From positions 186,001-250,000 of the forward strand of contig WFMF01000230.1 in the NCBI GenBank assembly GCA_011033025.1: 64,000 bases of DNA, given 5' to 3'. The DNA is from Beroe forskalii (taxonomy: Eukaryota; Ctenophora; Nuda; Beroida; Beroidae). Position 1 is the first letter of the stretch; each line of letters begins with the position of its first letter. Of the stretch, positions 37,636 to 49,224 are shown piece after piece. The notes beneath the pieces are model-generated. The model did not search any database, was not told the DNA's origin, and worked only from the letters and a program-made list of their open reading frames with translations. The position numbers were made by a program, and so were the translations under genes.

Positions 37636-38212
37636 AACAGCGTTATGCTGCCAGGCAGCTGCTGTAACAGCATCACCGTCACGCTGCTGTAACAGCGTCA
37701 CGCTGAGCTGTAACAGCGTTACGCTGAGCTGTAACAGCGTTACGCTGAGCTGTAACAGCGTTACGCTGAGCTGTAACAGCGTTACGCTGAGCTGTAACAG
37801 CGTTACGCTGAGCTGTAACAGCGTTACGCTGAGCTGTAACAGCGTTACGCTGAGCTGTAACAGCGTTACGCTGAGCTGTAACAGCGTTACGCTGAGCTGT
37901 AACAGCGTTACGCTGAGCTGTAACAGCGTTACGCTGAGCTGTAACAGCATTACGCTGAGCTGTAACAGCATTACGCTGAGCTGTAACAGCGTTACGCTGA
38001 GCTGTGACAGCGTTACGCTGAGCTGTAACAGCGTTACGCTGAGCTGTAACAGCGTTACGCTGAGCTGTAACAGCGTTACGCTGAGCTGTAACAGCGTTAC
38101 GCTGAGCTGTAACAGCGTTACGCTGAGCTGTAACAGCGTTACGCTGAGCTGTAACAGCGTTACGCTGAGCTGTAACAGCGTTACGCTGAGCTGTAACAGC
38201 GTTACGCTGCTG
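37636..38212. repeat. 21-bp satellite array
   Basis: About 25 copies of a 21-bp unit (GAGCTGTAACAGCGTTACGC then T). Each unit contains the inverted motif GTAAC-AGC-GTTAC. Long ORFs through it on both strands (CNSVTLS, LQLSVTL, NAVTAQR repeats) arise because 21 is a multiple of three. It is related to the 19-bp array at 39.3-40.2 kb. Confidence 0.95.
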
Positions 38213-38215
38213 TAA

Positions 38216-38512
38216 GGGGCCATCCAGAAATGAGCTCATCAGAAATCGGCCTCTTTTGAACATACATACTACCTCATCACTACCTCATCTTTTGGGAAAG
38301 ATACATACATACCCCAACCTCATCTCATCATTTCAAGATTTATGTTACGTCACTCATGCAATATGAAAGGCCGTTGAAGGGACGTCACCACTGCAATTTA
38401 AGTTAGATTAACTAAATTGTAATTTAGGTCCAACATTGGTCCAATTTTCCAATGAGCGGTTGATGTCAAAATTTCGCCTCTAAAAGTGATGAGCTCATTT
38501 CTGGATAGCCCC
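38216..38512. mobile_element. 297-bp MITE inserted in the satellite (TAA duplication)
   Basis: Inverted ends GGGGCCATCCAGAAATGAGC and GCTCATTTCTGGATAGCCCC are flanked by TAA on both sides (38213-38215 and 38513-38515). Satellite sequence (CTG-TAA and TAGCGTTACG) abuts both sides, so it landed inside a satellite unit. A 3-bp TAA duplication with short inverted ends is typical of PIF/Harbinger-type elements. Confidence 0.85.
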
Positions 38513-38558
38513 TAATAGCGTTACGTTCCCCTAACCAGGGGTGTCGCGTCGTCTCCAG

Positions 38559-38806
38559 GGTAGGTCTCCCATATAAACGGGAGCCTTCATTATCTATGAC
38601 AATGACGTCACTCAGAAAAATATAATTAAGCGCACCTAGCGCTTAACTTTAAGGTCTAGGGTTAGGGTCAGGATTAGGGTCAGGATTTGTTAGGGTTAGG
38701 ATTAAGGTTAGGGTTTTGGTTAGGGCTATGGATAGTTTTAGGATACAGAAAAATTGACGTTTAGATGTGTGACGTCACTCAGAGCCGTTTATATGGGAGA
38801 CGTACC
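38559..38806. mobile_element. 248-bp inverted-repeat element with telomere-like core, copy 1
   Basis: The ends GGTAGGTCTCCCATATAAAC and the inverted GTTTATATGGGAGACGTACC enclose paired CRE sites (TGACGTCA) near each end and a core of degenerate TTAGGG repeats (about 38655-38730). Confidence 0.85.
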
Positions 38807-38861
38807 GCCTCCAGTCTCGTTCCTAAGCCCGCATAGGTGTGTGTACGCGCGCGGCGCTTCC

Positions 38862-39110
38862 GGTAGGTCTCCCATATAAACGGGAGCCTTCATTATCTAT
38901 GACAATGACGTCACTCAGAAAAATATAATTAAGCGCACCTAGCGCTTTGAGGACTAGGGTTAGGGTCAGGATTAGGGTCAAGATTTGTTAGGGTTAGGGT
39001 TAGGATTAAGGTTAGGGTTTTGGTTAGGGTTATGGTTAGGTTTAGGATACAGAAAAATTGACGTTTAGATCTGTGACGTCACTCAGAGCCGTTTATATGG
39101 GAGAGATACC
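38862..39110. mobile_element. 249-bp inverted-repeat element with telomere-like core, copy 2
   Basis: Nearly identical to the element at 38559-38806, in the same orientation, 55 bp downstream. It has the same ends, the same TGACGTCA pairs and the same TTAGGG-like core (about 38955-39040). The unique 55 bp between the two copies differ, so they are separate insertions or an unequal duplication. Confidence 0.85.
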
Positions 39111-39262
39111 GCGCTTCCCTACGGGACACACTGGGGAAGCGCGCCGCGCAACGCAGACAGGGATATACGTGTTTAGCAACCAGTCTCGAAACGACTGGTT
39201 TGGAGCAAGGCGCGCGCGCGTAAAACTAGGGATCTGGTTAGAGCAACCCGCATACGTGTTTA

Positions 39263-40220
39263 GCAACAGCGTTACGCTGCTGTAACAGCGTTAAGCTGCT
39301 GTAACAGCGTTACGCTGCTGTAACAGCGTTACGCTGCTGTAACAGCGTTACGCTGCTGTAACAGCGTTACGCTGCTGTAACAGCGTTACGCTGCTGTAAC
39401 AGCGTTACGCTGCTGTAACAGCGTTACGCTGCTGTAACAGCGTTACGCTGCTGTAACAGCGTTACGCTGCTGTAAGTGTAACAGCGTTACGCTGCTGTAA
39501 CAGCGTTGCGCTGTTTTGTCAGGCGTTGCCTGACCCCCTCGCGCGCGCGACGTCAGACAAGCGCTGTTGTAACAGCGTTACGCTGTTGTAACAGCGTTAC
39601 GCTGTTGTAACAGCTCGTTACGCTGTTGTAACAACGTTACGCTGTTGTAACAGCGTTACGCTGTTGTAACAACGTTACGCTGTTGTAACAGCGTTACGCT
39701 GTTGTAACAGCGTTACGCTGTTGCAACAGCGTTACACTGCTGTAACAGCGTTACGCTGCTGTAACAGCGTTATGCTGCTGTAACAGCGTTACGCTGTTGT
39801 AACAGCGTTACGCTGCTGTAACAGCGTTACGCTGCTGTAACAGCGTTACGCTGTTGTAACAGCGTTACGCTGCTGTAACAGCGTTACGCTGCTGTAACAG
39901 CGTTACGCTGCTGTAACAGCGTTACGCTGCTGTAACAGCGTTACGCTGCTGTAACAGCGTTACGCTGCTGTAACAGCGTTACGCTGCTGTAACAGCGTTA
40001 CGCTGCTGTAACAGCGTTACGCTGCTGTAACAGCGTTACGCTGCTGTAACAGCGTTACGCTGCTGTAACAGCGTTACGCTGCTGTAACAGCGTTACGCTG
40101 CTGTAACAGCGTTACGCTGCTGTAACAGCGTTACGCTGCTGTAACAGCGTTACGCTGCTGTAACAGCGTTACGCTGCTGTAACAGCGTTACGCTGCTGTA
40201 ACAGCGTTATGCTGCTGTGA
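39263..40220. repeat. 19-bp satellite array
   Basis: About 46 copies of a 19-bp unit (GCTGCTGTAACAGCGTTAC). It is broken at about 39508-39562 by a CpG-rich block with CGCGCGCGCGACGTC; some units just after it read TTGTAAC instead of CTGTAAC. It is related to the 21-bp array but lacks its GA insertion. Units in the right third are almost identical, as expected for recent expansion. Confidence 0.95.
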
Positions 40221-40279
40221 CGTTGCAGATCTGGAAGTGGAACGTTGTGTGCGGGTAGTAAAACAACCTACGAGTTGAA

Positions 40280-40760
40280 CTTGAATCCTTGATCGGTGTC
40301 AAGAGCACATTCTATGACACATCACTGGTGTCAAGAGCACATGCACTGAGGTAGCACTGGTGCAAAGAGCACATGCACTAACTTAACGCATTTGTTCTTG
40401 GCACCCGTGGTACGTCAGTGCATGTGCTTTTACTTCACCAGTGCTACTTTAACGTATGTGCTCCTGAAGTTGACGACAGTGCTGTGACTTGCACCAGTGC
40501 ACGTGCTCTTGACAAGACTTCTGTGTTAGAGCATGTGCCACGTCAAGGCATCCGTACTTGGCACCAGTGCTACGTCAAAGCATGCGCTCTTGAAGTTGAC
40601 ACCAGTAGTGACTAACGCAGGTCACAGCACTGACCAGAAGAGCACATGCTCTGATGCAGAAGTGGTATCAAGAGCACATGCACCGACTCACTGACGTAGC
40701 ACTGGTGTCAAGAGCACATGCTCTGACACAGTACTAGTGTCAATAGCATAATGCATATGC
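40280..40760. repeat. irregular array with an inverted middle
   Basis: Units of about 35-40 bp with GGTGTCAAGAGCACATGC and ACGTAGCACT. Units at 40290-40390 and 40630-40745 run one way; those at about 40390-40615 are the reverse complement (GCATGTGCTCTTGACACCAG). The array could fold on itself. Confidence 0.8.
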
Positions 40761-41156
40761 TCTAATTCTGATGCTCGACTACTTTAAGTTTACATTCCAG
40801 ATCCAAGAAAATGAAACACAATTTTACAATAGATTCAATTATATTCAATTGAAAATTCATTTATATATACTTGAATATCTGAAGGTCTTTATGAATTGAA
40901 TTGGCTTTAAATCAATGATCCTGATAAGAAAGTAAGAATCAATAAACAGTTATTAAATTAAACCAATAACCATCATAGATCAATGTCATATTTACATTAA
41001 CCACTTGAAATTATCATTCAAGATCCAAGGCAAATGCAAACAAGCAGTTGTCTAATAGGGCACTAATTAGATAAGTGTGATGTAGGAACTACAAGAGGTA
41101 CCAATGGTCAAGGGTAACCTCGTTAGTGCTACAATATTCCCATCCTCTCTTCATCT

Positions 41157-41392
41157 GTCACGTGACTTCGTGACGAGACATGTGACACCCTGGAAAAGAG
41201 ATCAAGCTCTATCTTGGTGTGTTTCACTTTCTACTCCATCCATAAAGCAGCACCTAATTATGCCTAATAAGGGGGCAGCACAGCAGGACCTCAGTACCCA
41301 CGGCAGCACACGCCAGTGTCTTTGTCAATTGGACAACAGCCGGCATCACACGGGACACGTGACCGGGTCACGTGACCATGACGTTGAGTCAT
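41157..41392. promoter_or_regulatory. CLEAR/E-box and AP-1-like sites upstream of the ATF6-like gene
   Basis: GTCACGTGAC occurs exactly at 41157-41166 and 41367-41376, with a close relative GACACGTGAC at 41354-41363. This ten-base palindrome is the core bound by USF/TFE/MITF-type bHLH-zip factors. ATGACGTTGAGTCATGAG follows at about 41378-41395, giving TGACGT and TGAGTCA half and full bZIP sites. An inverted CCAAT box (GATTGGCTC) lies at about 41415. All are within 400 bp of the start codon at 41548. Regulation by these factors is inference. Confidence 0.55.
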
Positions 41393-41547
41393 GAGGCGCC
41401 ACTCTTGAGAGCTGATTGGCTCTTGTTTCTTATAACCAGTTTGTTGTTGCTGCTGCTGCTTTATACAAACATTGTGTGCACTGTAGTTCAACTTGTTAAA
41501 CCTTTGTTTTGTTGCCCCATAAACCCGTACATCACACTTTCCCAGCC

Positions 41548-44500
41548 ATGGTGCAGTTTGACATGGACGAGATTTTCTCCACCTCGGCGGATCCCATGCT
41601 TGATTTCCCGTACGAGCAGCTCGATTCTGCGTTTTCGGACAGCAGCATGGACCTCTCCCCGGAGTCCATGGTATCGAGCACCCTGGACTTTGAGGACGAG
41701 CTCTTCAAGGAGCTGTCCAGCATGTCAGACGACTCAGAACGGGAGGAAATGTGCGACCCGTTTTCCTTCCTGAACACAGAGTCAGCAGAGCCTCAGCCTC
41801 CAGAACCTCCAGTATCAGTGAAGAGGGAAGTGACATCCCCTAAACCCTGCCCTCTCACTTCAGCTCTCCTCAACACCCCTCCTGCAGCCACCAACCCTTC
41901 AGAGCACACCTACTCAGGTGCCGACTTCCTCAACGGAGTGCAGAAACCCTCCCCCAAACCGGAAATCACCAAACCCCGAGCAACAGCTTCTGTTCCAGCC
42001 TACACCGTCAAGTCAGAGCCGAGTGAGAACAAATCGTACCGGAGTTGCATGAGGAACGACCGGAGCTTCAAGATCTACATCCCTGCGAAGCGTCTCTCCT
42101 CCAACAACATCATCTCTGTGAACATCAAGCAGGGTGAGACAGGGGAGGTTCTGGCTAACACCATCAGACGACCCAAGACAGAGACACCGAGTACTGGCAC
42201 AGTGTCTCAGAGTGCAGATTCCCAGGTATCCAGACAACCTGCAGACAGACAGCAGACAGGAGGGGTCCCCCGGGGCGGCAGACACATCCCGGAGATGGTT
42301 ACTGCAGAAAAGGCGTACACCTACTACTCGCACATGAAGAACTACAAGTCGGAGGGAGGGGTGAGGGGGCGCCGGGCGGGGCGGTGCCCCATGACGGTGC
42401 CCGGACATCTCAAGACGGAGGAGGAGGTGAGGACCTGGAAGAAGCAGCAACGCATGCTCAAGAACCGGGAGTCAGCGTGCCTGAGTCGGAGGCGGAAGAA
42501 GGAGTATCTGACGAACATCGAGAGCAAACTCACCCTGGCGAACCAACACGGGGCCATGCTCGCTTCAGAGAACAGCCGACTCCGCAAGGACACTGAGGTC
42601 AGTGCTTCTACATAACTTGTTTATTTTGACCAAAAGGAGCACAAAAAATTATATGCCTTCTCCTTTAAATTTAATTCCACAGCTTAAAAACGAATTCAAA
42701 ATTTCAAATGCATTTTTCCACTTATCCCTTTTCCACTCGGTTGAGTCTTTTTTACAAAATTTATCGAAGTCCAGAAATTTATGTTAGTTTTTGGGTGCAA
42801 AATTTTTGTTCTGATCAAATTGTGTTTACTGTTATTACGGGTTGGACATAAGAGCTGAAATTTGAAATTTTTGGAAATGTTCATCTTTAAAATTCTTTCA
42901 AAATTGGAAAATCATTGTTTCTGGATGTTGATCAAATACACTCAAATTGGCATTTCAATTGGGAACATGAGATGTCTAAAAGTTGCTATTTGAGCCTATA
43001 ATCATCTTTCTGTCACACGAAACTGCTTTACTTTCGTCAGGCACTGTAGTAACCTTTCAATGAAATAACATAGGAAATGTATTATAATGTCATTAAAAGA
43101 GGCAGGATTAAGACCTGGCCTCAGCTGGTCTCTGCTCAGTGTACACAAATCACAATGACTACCACACCTGTCCGAGCAGCCTACACGCGACAAATTTCAT
43201 GAGGTCCGCCTCCTGATGGCATTACCCAATCAAAACGGTTTGTTAAAGACAAAGGCCAACCAGAAAGATCCTAGAAATCACGTGACTTTTCTATAACTTT
43301 ACTACTTTCCATGAGACTTTGTGAATTCTAAGCACTGATCCCGTCTTTTAAGCTTATAACCATTAAATAGTCCCGCATGAATAGAATCAGGCAGATAAAT
43401 TTGATGATAGCAAATTTAATATAGAAGTTTCCAGACAAGGAAATGCAGCCTCCACTTCAATGAATTTTTCCATGGATTTTGAAGGTGATGAGGTATAAAA
43501 TTTGGAGTTTAGAGCAGTAATGTACATTGAACACTATACATGTGCATTTTGGACCTCGATGGAAAGTCTTCTTTTATGTTGAACATTGCGATCTCAGTAT
43601 AATCTCAGTTCTTTAAATTTTGAGAGCAAGGTTTGACCGGGTTAAAATTGAGACGATGCGATTTAATGTATACATCTGTAGATTGAGCGTTGAGATCTCC
43701 AATTAGATTAACTAATTCAAGAAAATCCAAATTTCATGGAAAATGAATGAAAACTGGCTTTACAGATTCATCTGAACTTCGAGCGTTTAGGTACTGTCTC
43801 ATAAAATCTCATGTTTTGCTATGTAAGGAACTGCAAAAATAAACTAAACTTCGTTCATTTCATTTATGATGGCCAAAGTGGAAATTTCGCACGTGATAAA
43901 AGTGTGTCTGGCGCGGTGCCCCAGAGTTGGGAAGGTGCACAGCCCCTCAAAAACATATAACTTTCCTCAAAAAAGACGGCGGCAATTTTTTGGGTCACAG
44001 TACGTGACCAGTGAAGTCGATGTATTCACCTTTCATTTTCATTCATATTGTTCAATATACCACAGCTCCCCTAGCTCTTTAGCTCAATTTCAAACGGTTC
44101 AATGGCACTTTTTAATGTTTTGAGTCACGCATTCGCATTTCATGACAATAGCAAATTACTTATCTACCATCATTTCAGAACCTGAAATCAGAGAACAAGC
44201 TGCTCAGAGAAGCCCTGGATAGACTGAACAACGTGGCTTCAGCCCTCAACAAGAACCCTGCCAGATCAGTTAGTGACAATTCTGGCATTCAGCAGACCAA
44301 TGGATCGGGAGCAACAACCACAGGAGCAACGAAGACACAGAATAAACCTACAGAACAGAAAGCTGCGATGAGCTCACAGCCCTCCCTGGATTCCAAGGAT
44401 TCCAGCATGTTCGTCACTCAGAACATGGAGGTTGGGAGTCAGAAGCAGCCGTCCTGCCAGATCAGCAGATCATACACACCCAAAACATCCCAGGTACTGA

Positions 44501-44589
44501 CATCAGGTACATCCAAGGTACACAGTACAGCCAAGGTAAACAGTACAGCTGGGACAACCAAGGTACAGTTACCCAAAACAAACTCGTGA
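41548..44589 (+). CDS. ATF6-like bZIP transcription factor
   Basis: Exon 1 is 41548-42597 and exon 2 is 44179-44589 (phase 0 junction; donor GAG|GTCAGT, acceptor ATTTCAG), giving 486 residues. The start is ATG 41548 in a strong context (CAGCCATGG). The N-terminus is acidic and serine-rich (DMDEIF, DFEDELFKEL), like an activation domain. The middle is proline/serine-rich, with two VKxE sumoylation-like motifs (SVKREV, TVKSEP). The basic region LKNRESACLSRRRKKEYL is the ATF6 signature, and a leucine zipper crosses the intron (LRKDTE-NLKSENKLLREALDRL). ATF6 proteins are normally ER membrane proteins cleaved in the unfolded-protein response; here no transmembrane segment follows the zipper and the tail is serine/threonine-rich. 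In-frame donor-like AAG|GTAAAC sites near 44536 leave room for an alternative downstream exon, but none was found. Poly(A) signal AATAAA at 44898. Confidence 0.92.
42598..44178 (+). other. intron of the ATF6-like gene
   Basis: A 1.58-kb intron that splits the leucine zipper. No internal gene or repeat was recognised. Confidence 0.85.
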
Positions 44590-45521
44590 GAGGGAACATT
44601 TGATGAAAGTGACTGTGATTTTATGGGATACTTTATGCATTAAATGTTAAAATTGGCAAAATATCCATGGTCTACAAATCAATTCGAGTTTATCAACTTT
44701 TCTAATAAGAAATATTAAGATGAATGTTTTGTCATCTTGAAGTTAAGGCTTGGCCTTCTAAACTCGGATAACCTCGATCTGAAACTTATTCCCAACTTGT
44801 TATGCAATTTCATAACCATCAGATGATCTCCTAGAGTTATCATGATTATTACGGGTTGTAGCGGTTTATTATTCAGCATAGTAAATTATTGATATTCAAT
44901 AAATATCGTCTAACTTATTATTTACCAATTTATGGATATGATATTTTAATCTTCTATATTGTTTATATTTTTTGAGTATTCTACGAACTTTGATAAAGAC
45001 ATTATATGATTTTATATTTTCCCCAAAGAATAATTTCTAAAGCAATTTCTTTCTAACACCTTACGTTGAAATTTTGAGCTTTCTATGTAGTATATGACTA
45101 TGAGATACAAAAAATATATTAAAAATGTTTTAGTTCAGTATTTGGGGCATATTTTGAGATATTACGCCAACTTATAAGTTTTTGGACATCTGAAGTTAAG
45201 AATTCGAGTTTGTACAAAAATGTGTTTACTGTTTGATAATGCGTCAGAGATGTTTTGTGTGTTTAATATGATGATTCGGCAGATTATGTGTTGTGGGTTA
45301 CTGAATTATTGTTTATTTCAATTTATTTCAATGAAAGTTCGTTTTATTTTTTAATTTTGATTGCTACTTAGTTTAAGCTCTTGGTCTTTTCAACTTCATA
45401 AGCATGAAATTTTTGTCTGTTTATTAACATAGATTCTTTAATCAAAAATTGGATGTTATCTGCAACGAGAATTTATCTGTACACCTATACATCAAATCAC
45501 ACCTCTATACATAATTTAATC
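44590..45521. other. 3' flanks of two convergent genes
   Basis: AT-rich sequence between the stop of the ATF6-like gene and the stop of the minus-strand gene. It carries AATAAA at 44898 (+) and TTTATT, its complement, at several places after 45300. No coding sequence seen. Confidence 0.6.
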
Positions 45522-47151
45522 CTACAATTTTGGTAATTTTGGCATGGAAAACTTGTTTTTTGACTTGATTTTCTCTGAAATGGTCATCTTTTTAGTGTCG
45601 ATTCTCATAGCAGCCGCCTGACTGGGCAACACCTTGTTTGAAATGTTAAGATTAACCAACGAGCATGAGCGAGTCAGGGAGCCGAGGGTCTTCTGTTTGA
45701 GCTCGGTCGTTGTGGTTTTGTTATCTAGTCGCTTCTTCTTGTAACAACCAATCACGTTCTCAGAAAAAACAGTAGAAAATTAGAGGCCTGATTTATTGAT
45801 TAAAAGTCAAAGCAACCATTGACTCAAAGAAATATGAAGTTTTTTCGATTTTAAAAGCATAGAGATGTTTGGGGTATAGGGGTTTGAGTGTTGCAGGTTG
45901 ATATTCTGGAACCTGGAATAAGGTAATGGGGTGGCACTAGATAAGTAGATAATGCTTCAAAAACTACCACTGGCCACTGCCTTATTCTGCAAGGCGAAGA
46001 GTATTTCTCTATGAAAAACAACTCACCAGAAAATCTGAGGAGGGGAAGTTTAGCGGAAGTGAGTCCATGTTGTAGCTGGTTGCTGCTCTGCTGGGTGTTG
46101 TGGTGTTGCTGGGTGTTGTTGTTCTGGTGATGTTGCTGATGGGGGTGTTGCTCGGGGAAGTTGCCCATGTTCTGCAAGCACAGTTTCCTGGATAGAGGGG
46201 TGGTAGTGGTAGTGGTGGAGGCTCCGCAGTACGACACACTCCTACTGGGTGTGTTGCTCATGAAGGGCAGCGTGATGGGCTTTACTTTCAACTCCGGCAA
46301 CTGAAAGATGAATCTATAGGGTCGCAGATATGTCGCAAGTTCGGAGAAAAACCTTCTGAAGTAATTTCCACACGACTGCCATATGTACGTACGTGATTCT
46401 GCTTTACTGATTTTACATGTACATTGTACAATTTAAATATCATTACCGGGCCTGCACTCAGAAATTTTTGCAGAATGATTCTCATTAACTTATTTCTCAA
46501 ACTTGCGACACCTGTGGAATATAATTTTCGAAACATAAGGAAAATTTTTAGAGATTTAAATGGGATTGAATTGTTAAAAACTGTTGAATAAAGTTGAAAG
46601 CCAATGAGTTGCGACCTGCAAGTTGTGACTTGATCATTACCTTGACGGAGCTGTTGTACTCTCTGGCAGCCTGGGTGTGCTGGCAGTAGTCGAGTAGGAA
46701 GGGGGTGGGGTAGCAGGTGGCGGAGAGGGGGTGGTGGGAGAAGGGAGGGGGCGTGGTCCGAGTGGCGGGGGGTTGGGCGACCATCGGAGTGGAGTTCTTC
46801 TTCCGGTGCTTCGTTAGAGAGGTGAAGCCAACCTTCCATGGTCCTGTGGAGATGGGGCGGGTTAGAGTGGGCTGAGTCGTGAGTCGAGGATTATTATTGC
46901 ATAAATGGGGAGTGAAATATTGGTAGAAAAGTTCTGGAGACACGTCGTTTATTATTATAAAAGACACGACCTTTAGATATAAGGAGTAAAACTTAACCCC
47001 TGTAGTGTATACCTATGTTATGCTGGGTAAGTATGAGTTTCCTGAGGTCGAATGTCCTGAAAGCTTCACTGCCATCAGCTGCCAGGGAGAGGTCCACCAG
47101 GACGCTGGTAGGAGTTTCACACGTGAACTCAGCACTGCACCATCCTACCAT
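45522..47151 (-). CDS. unrecognised four-exon protein
   Basis: Exons (minus strand): 47151-47013, 46843-46641, 46300-46027, then a last exon starting at about 45762. The first three join in phase. The start is ATG 47151 (GCATGG context). The N-terminal part looks folded and conserved (TSVLVDLSLAADGSEAFRTF, GPWKVGFTSLTKHRK). It is followed by a proline/histidine-rich part and then a glutamine/asparagine/histidine-rich tract (about 46060-46170). The end of exon 3 is uncertain. The strong donor at 46026 leads to a short tail (ERDWLLQEEATR, stop). An alternative donor about 70 bp further keeps a basic tail open to 45522 (SLTRSCSLVNLN, MPKLPKL). I do not recognise the family. It converges on the ATF6-like gene. 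Confidence 0.5.
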
Positions 47152-47229
47152 GCAGTTTCATAACAAGTTCCTACCCGCCGCCTTCAGATCCAAGCTCAGC
47201 GCTCAGGTTGCTGTGTAAAGAGGACTCAG

Positions 47230-49079
47230 GATGCCTAGAATAGAGAATGGAATGTTGCGGAACTGAATGAGATGGTCATTGGTCAGTGTAACTTGATAAC
47301 TTCTTCACAAAAAGTATTTATGAACCTATAGTTATTTGACAAACGGAATATAAAACTAAAAGACATAAACCATGAATTCAAATATTATGCTGAAAACTCA
47401 AAAACCATAAAAAGTAAATAAGAGGACAAATAATAACAAATAACAGGACGAGTCAAGAGACCAGTTGGCCTATATAGAAATCGAGAATAGGTACACGTAA
47501 CCAGGTAACAAAAAGTAATAAATCACAAGGGAGCTGAGAAGGAATAGGGATGAATAATACCAACCGAGCGATGCTGGGCTGCTATAGTGCTATAGTATGG
47601 TCAACAAATAGTACTGTAAATTCGTTTCAAATTACAGGCTGGAGCTACTTATCAATCTACCATTACCATGGGTATTTTAGAGCATGTACGACTCCAGGGA
47701 GTCATAATGTTTCAACTTGTTTCAGGCATAGGTAGCATAGCAACAGAGTATTAGACGACGAATTGTTTTGAGCAATATCAAAATTACAATCCACAATCAC
47801 TTCTTATTTCTACTAGTACTACGACTACTACTGCCACAGCACAAATTGCTCAACTTAAATTCGTTAATTTATATGTTTCATCTACCAACAAGCAACAGCT
47901 TAATGTCAACTCTCGGCTCAAGTGGCCCTGATCTCGATCTGAAGTTGAAACTAATAAACTGTAAACCAATATCAATAGCTGATTAACAAAACCACTGCAA
48001 TGTGCCGCTCAGTCTTGCAACACGAGTTAATTCAAATCTGAGATCAGTAGTCCCGGTTACATCACATAGAGGCAAGGCGTACCAAACAATCCAATGAAAA
48101 TAGAAATATCAAATTAAAACAATATAAATTATAGTTATTAAAGTTACACATTATTTTTTTTTTTTTTTTTTTATTTTATTTTTTTTTTTTTTTTTTTTTT
48201 TTAAATCTTGATAGTAATTAGTAGAAACATATTATTATTACACAGAAACTAGAAAGAATATTATTCGATATATTCGCACTGATAAACTGATAGCAGCGAC
48301 ATTAGGCATATGTATATGCATTCCACATTTGATTATTAAATAACAGACAGATATCTCATTCAAGTAGGTATTGTATACTCCTTTGCATCCTCCTTTTTAG
48401 TGTTGGTTCACAACAAACTCAGACTTAGAAAGTTGAAAGTCAACAGAAACTTTGATAAATCATATAACATCTTATCTTAATAAATCTTCTCTTCATCTCT
48501 TCATCATTTAATCAGTTAATAATACATTTATTAAATTATTAGGACCATGGAATCATAACAAAGGGTAGAAAACACAAACCACCTAACGCAGTGACATTGG
48601 AACCACCGTCCCTCACTTGGAAAGAACACCAATTATCCTGATTGTCATAAATTCCTTTTCCTCTGAAGTCCTGATATTGTAAGCGGACTCTAAGAATTCC
48701 GCAATCCACATTCCTGAGTCCACATTCCTATAGATCCTCTGATTTAGAAATCGCTCAGTCCACAGGAAGAAAAACAATAACCACACTGAACTACAGTCGG
48801 TGGTAGAACGCACATATTATCTGAAGACATATAAAAACAGCTCCTCCTCCCACCCTCCTTCCTCCGTTCACCAACTCTTCACTTGAGTCTATGGGAATGA
48901 CACCTCTCTTACGCTAATGTTGCGAGTCCCAAGAATGCCCTCTGAAATTTCCTCATGACTGTCATTTGCACGTGTGCAATACTGCTGCGCGACTCGGAAC
49001 TTTCAGAATGCTCATATTTCTCGAATTCGCGAGACACCAGTGTAAAAGTAAAACGCCCAATAATTTGCACCCTAATTGG
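47230..49079. other. 5' flank of the unrecognised gene, with a long poly(T) tract
   Basis: No gene supported. At 48151-48203 about 50 bp are almost pure T. On the minus strand this is a poly(A) tract, such as ends a retroposed copy, but no SINE or LINE body is evident beside it. Confidence 0.45.
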
Positions 49080-49224
49080 CTAGCTCCCCGAGCACTTGTC
49101 CAGGTAACAGTACGTGGTGGCTATCACTTCCGCAGTTTGTCGGGAGAAGTCGTCAGGGAAGAGGAGGGTCAGGTTGTTGGGGGCCTTGTTACACATTATT
49201 AATGCAAATTGCAATAGGGTGTAA
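49080..49224 (-). CDS. possible terminal exon of an unidentified gene
   Basis: An acceptor (TTTCATTCCAG) is followed by a 48-codon open frame ending in TAG at 49080. The residues (NLTLLFPDDFSRQTAEVIAT) look like ordinary folded protein and the region is GC-richer than its surroundings. No upstream exon could be found between 49225 and 51238, so it may be a chance ORF or a stranded exon. Confidence 0.25.

Noticed and set aside
37478..38263. Long ORFs on both strands with CNSVTLS, LQLSVTL or NAVTAQR repeats
   Set aside because: They follow from a 21-bp satellite unit, which is a multiple of three and lacks stops. No start context, splice sites or non-repeat domain.
41395..41425. ER stress element (CCAAT-N9-CCACG) before the ATF6-like gene
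   Set aside because: An inverted CCAAT box is present, but the partner reads CCACT at the wrong spacing, so the consensus is not met.
41509..41547. Upstream extension of the ATF6-like protein (LPHKPVHHTFPA)
   Set aside because: The extension starts at a TTG, not ATG; ATG 41548 has a strong Kozak context and begins the acidic domain.
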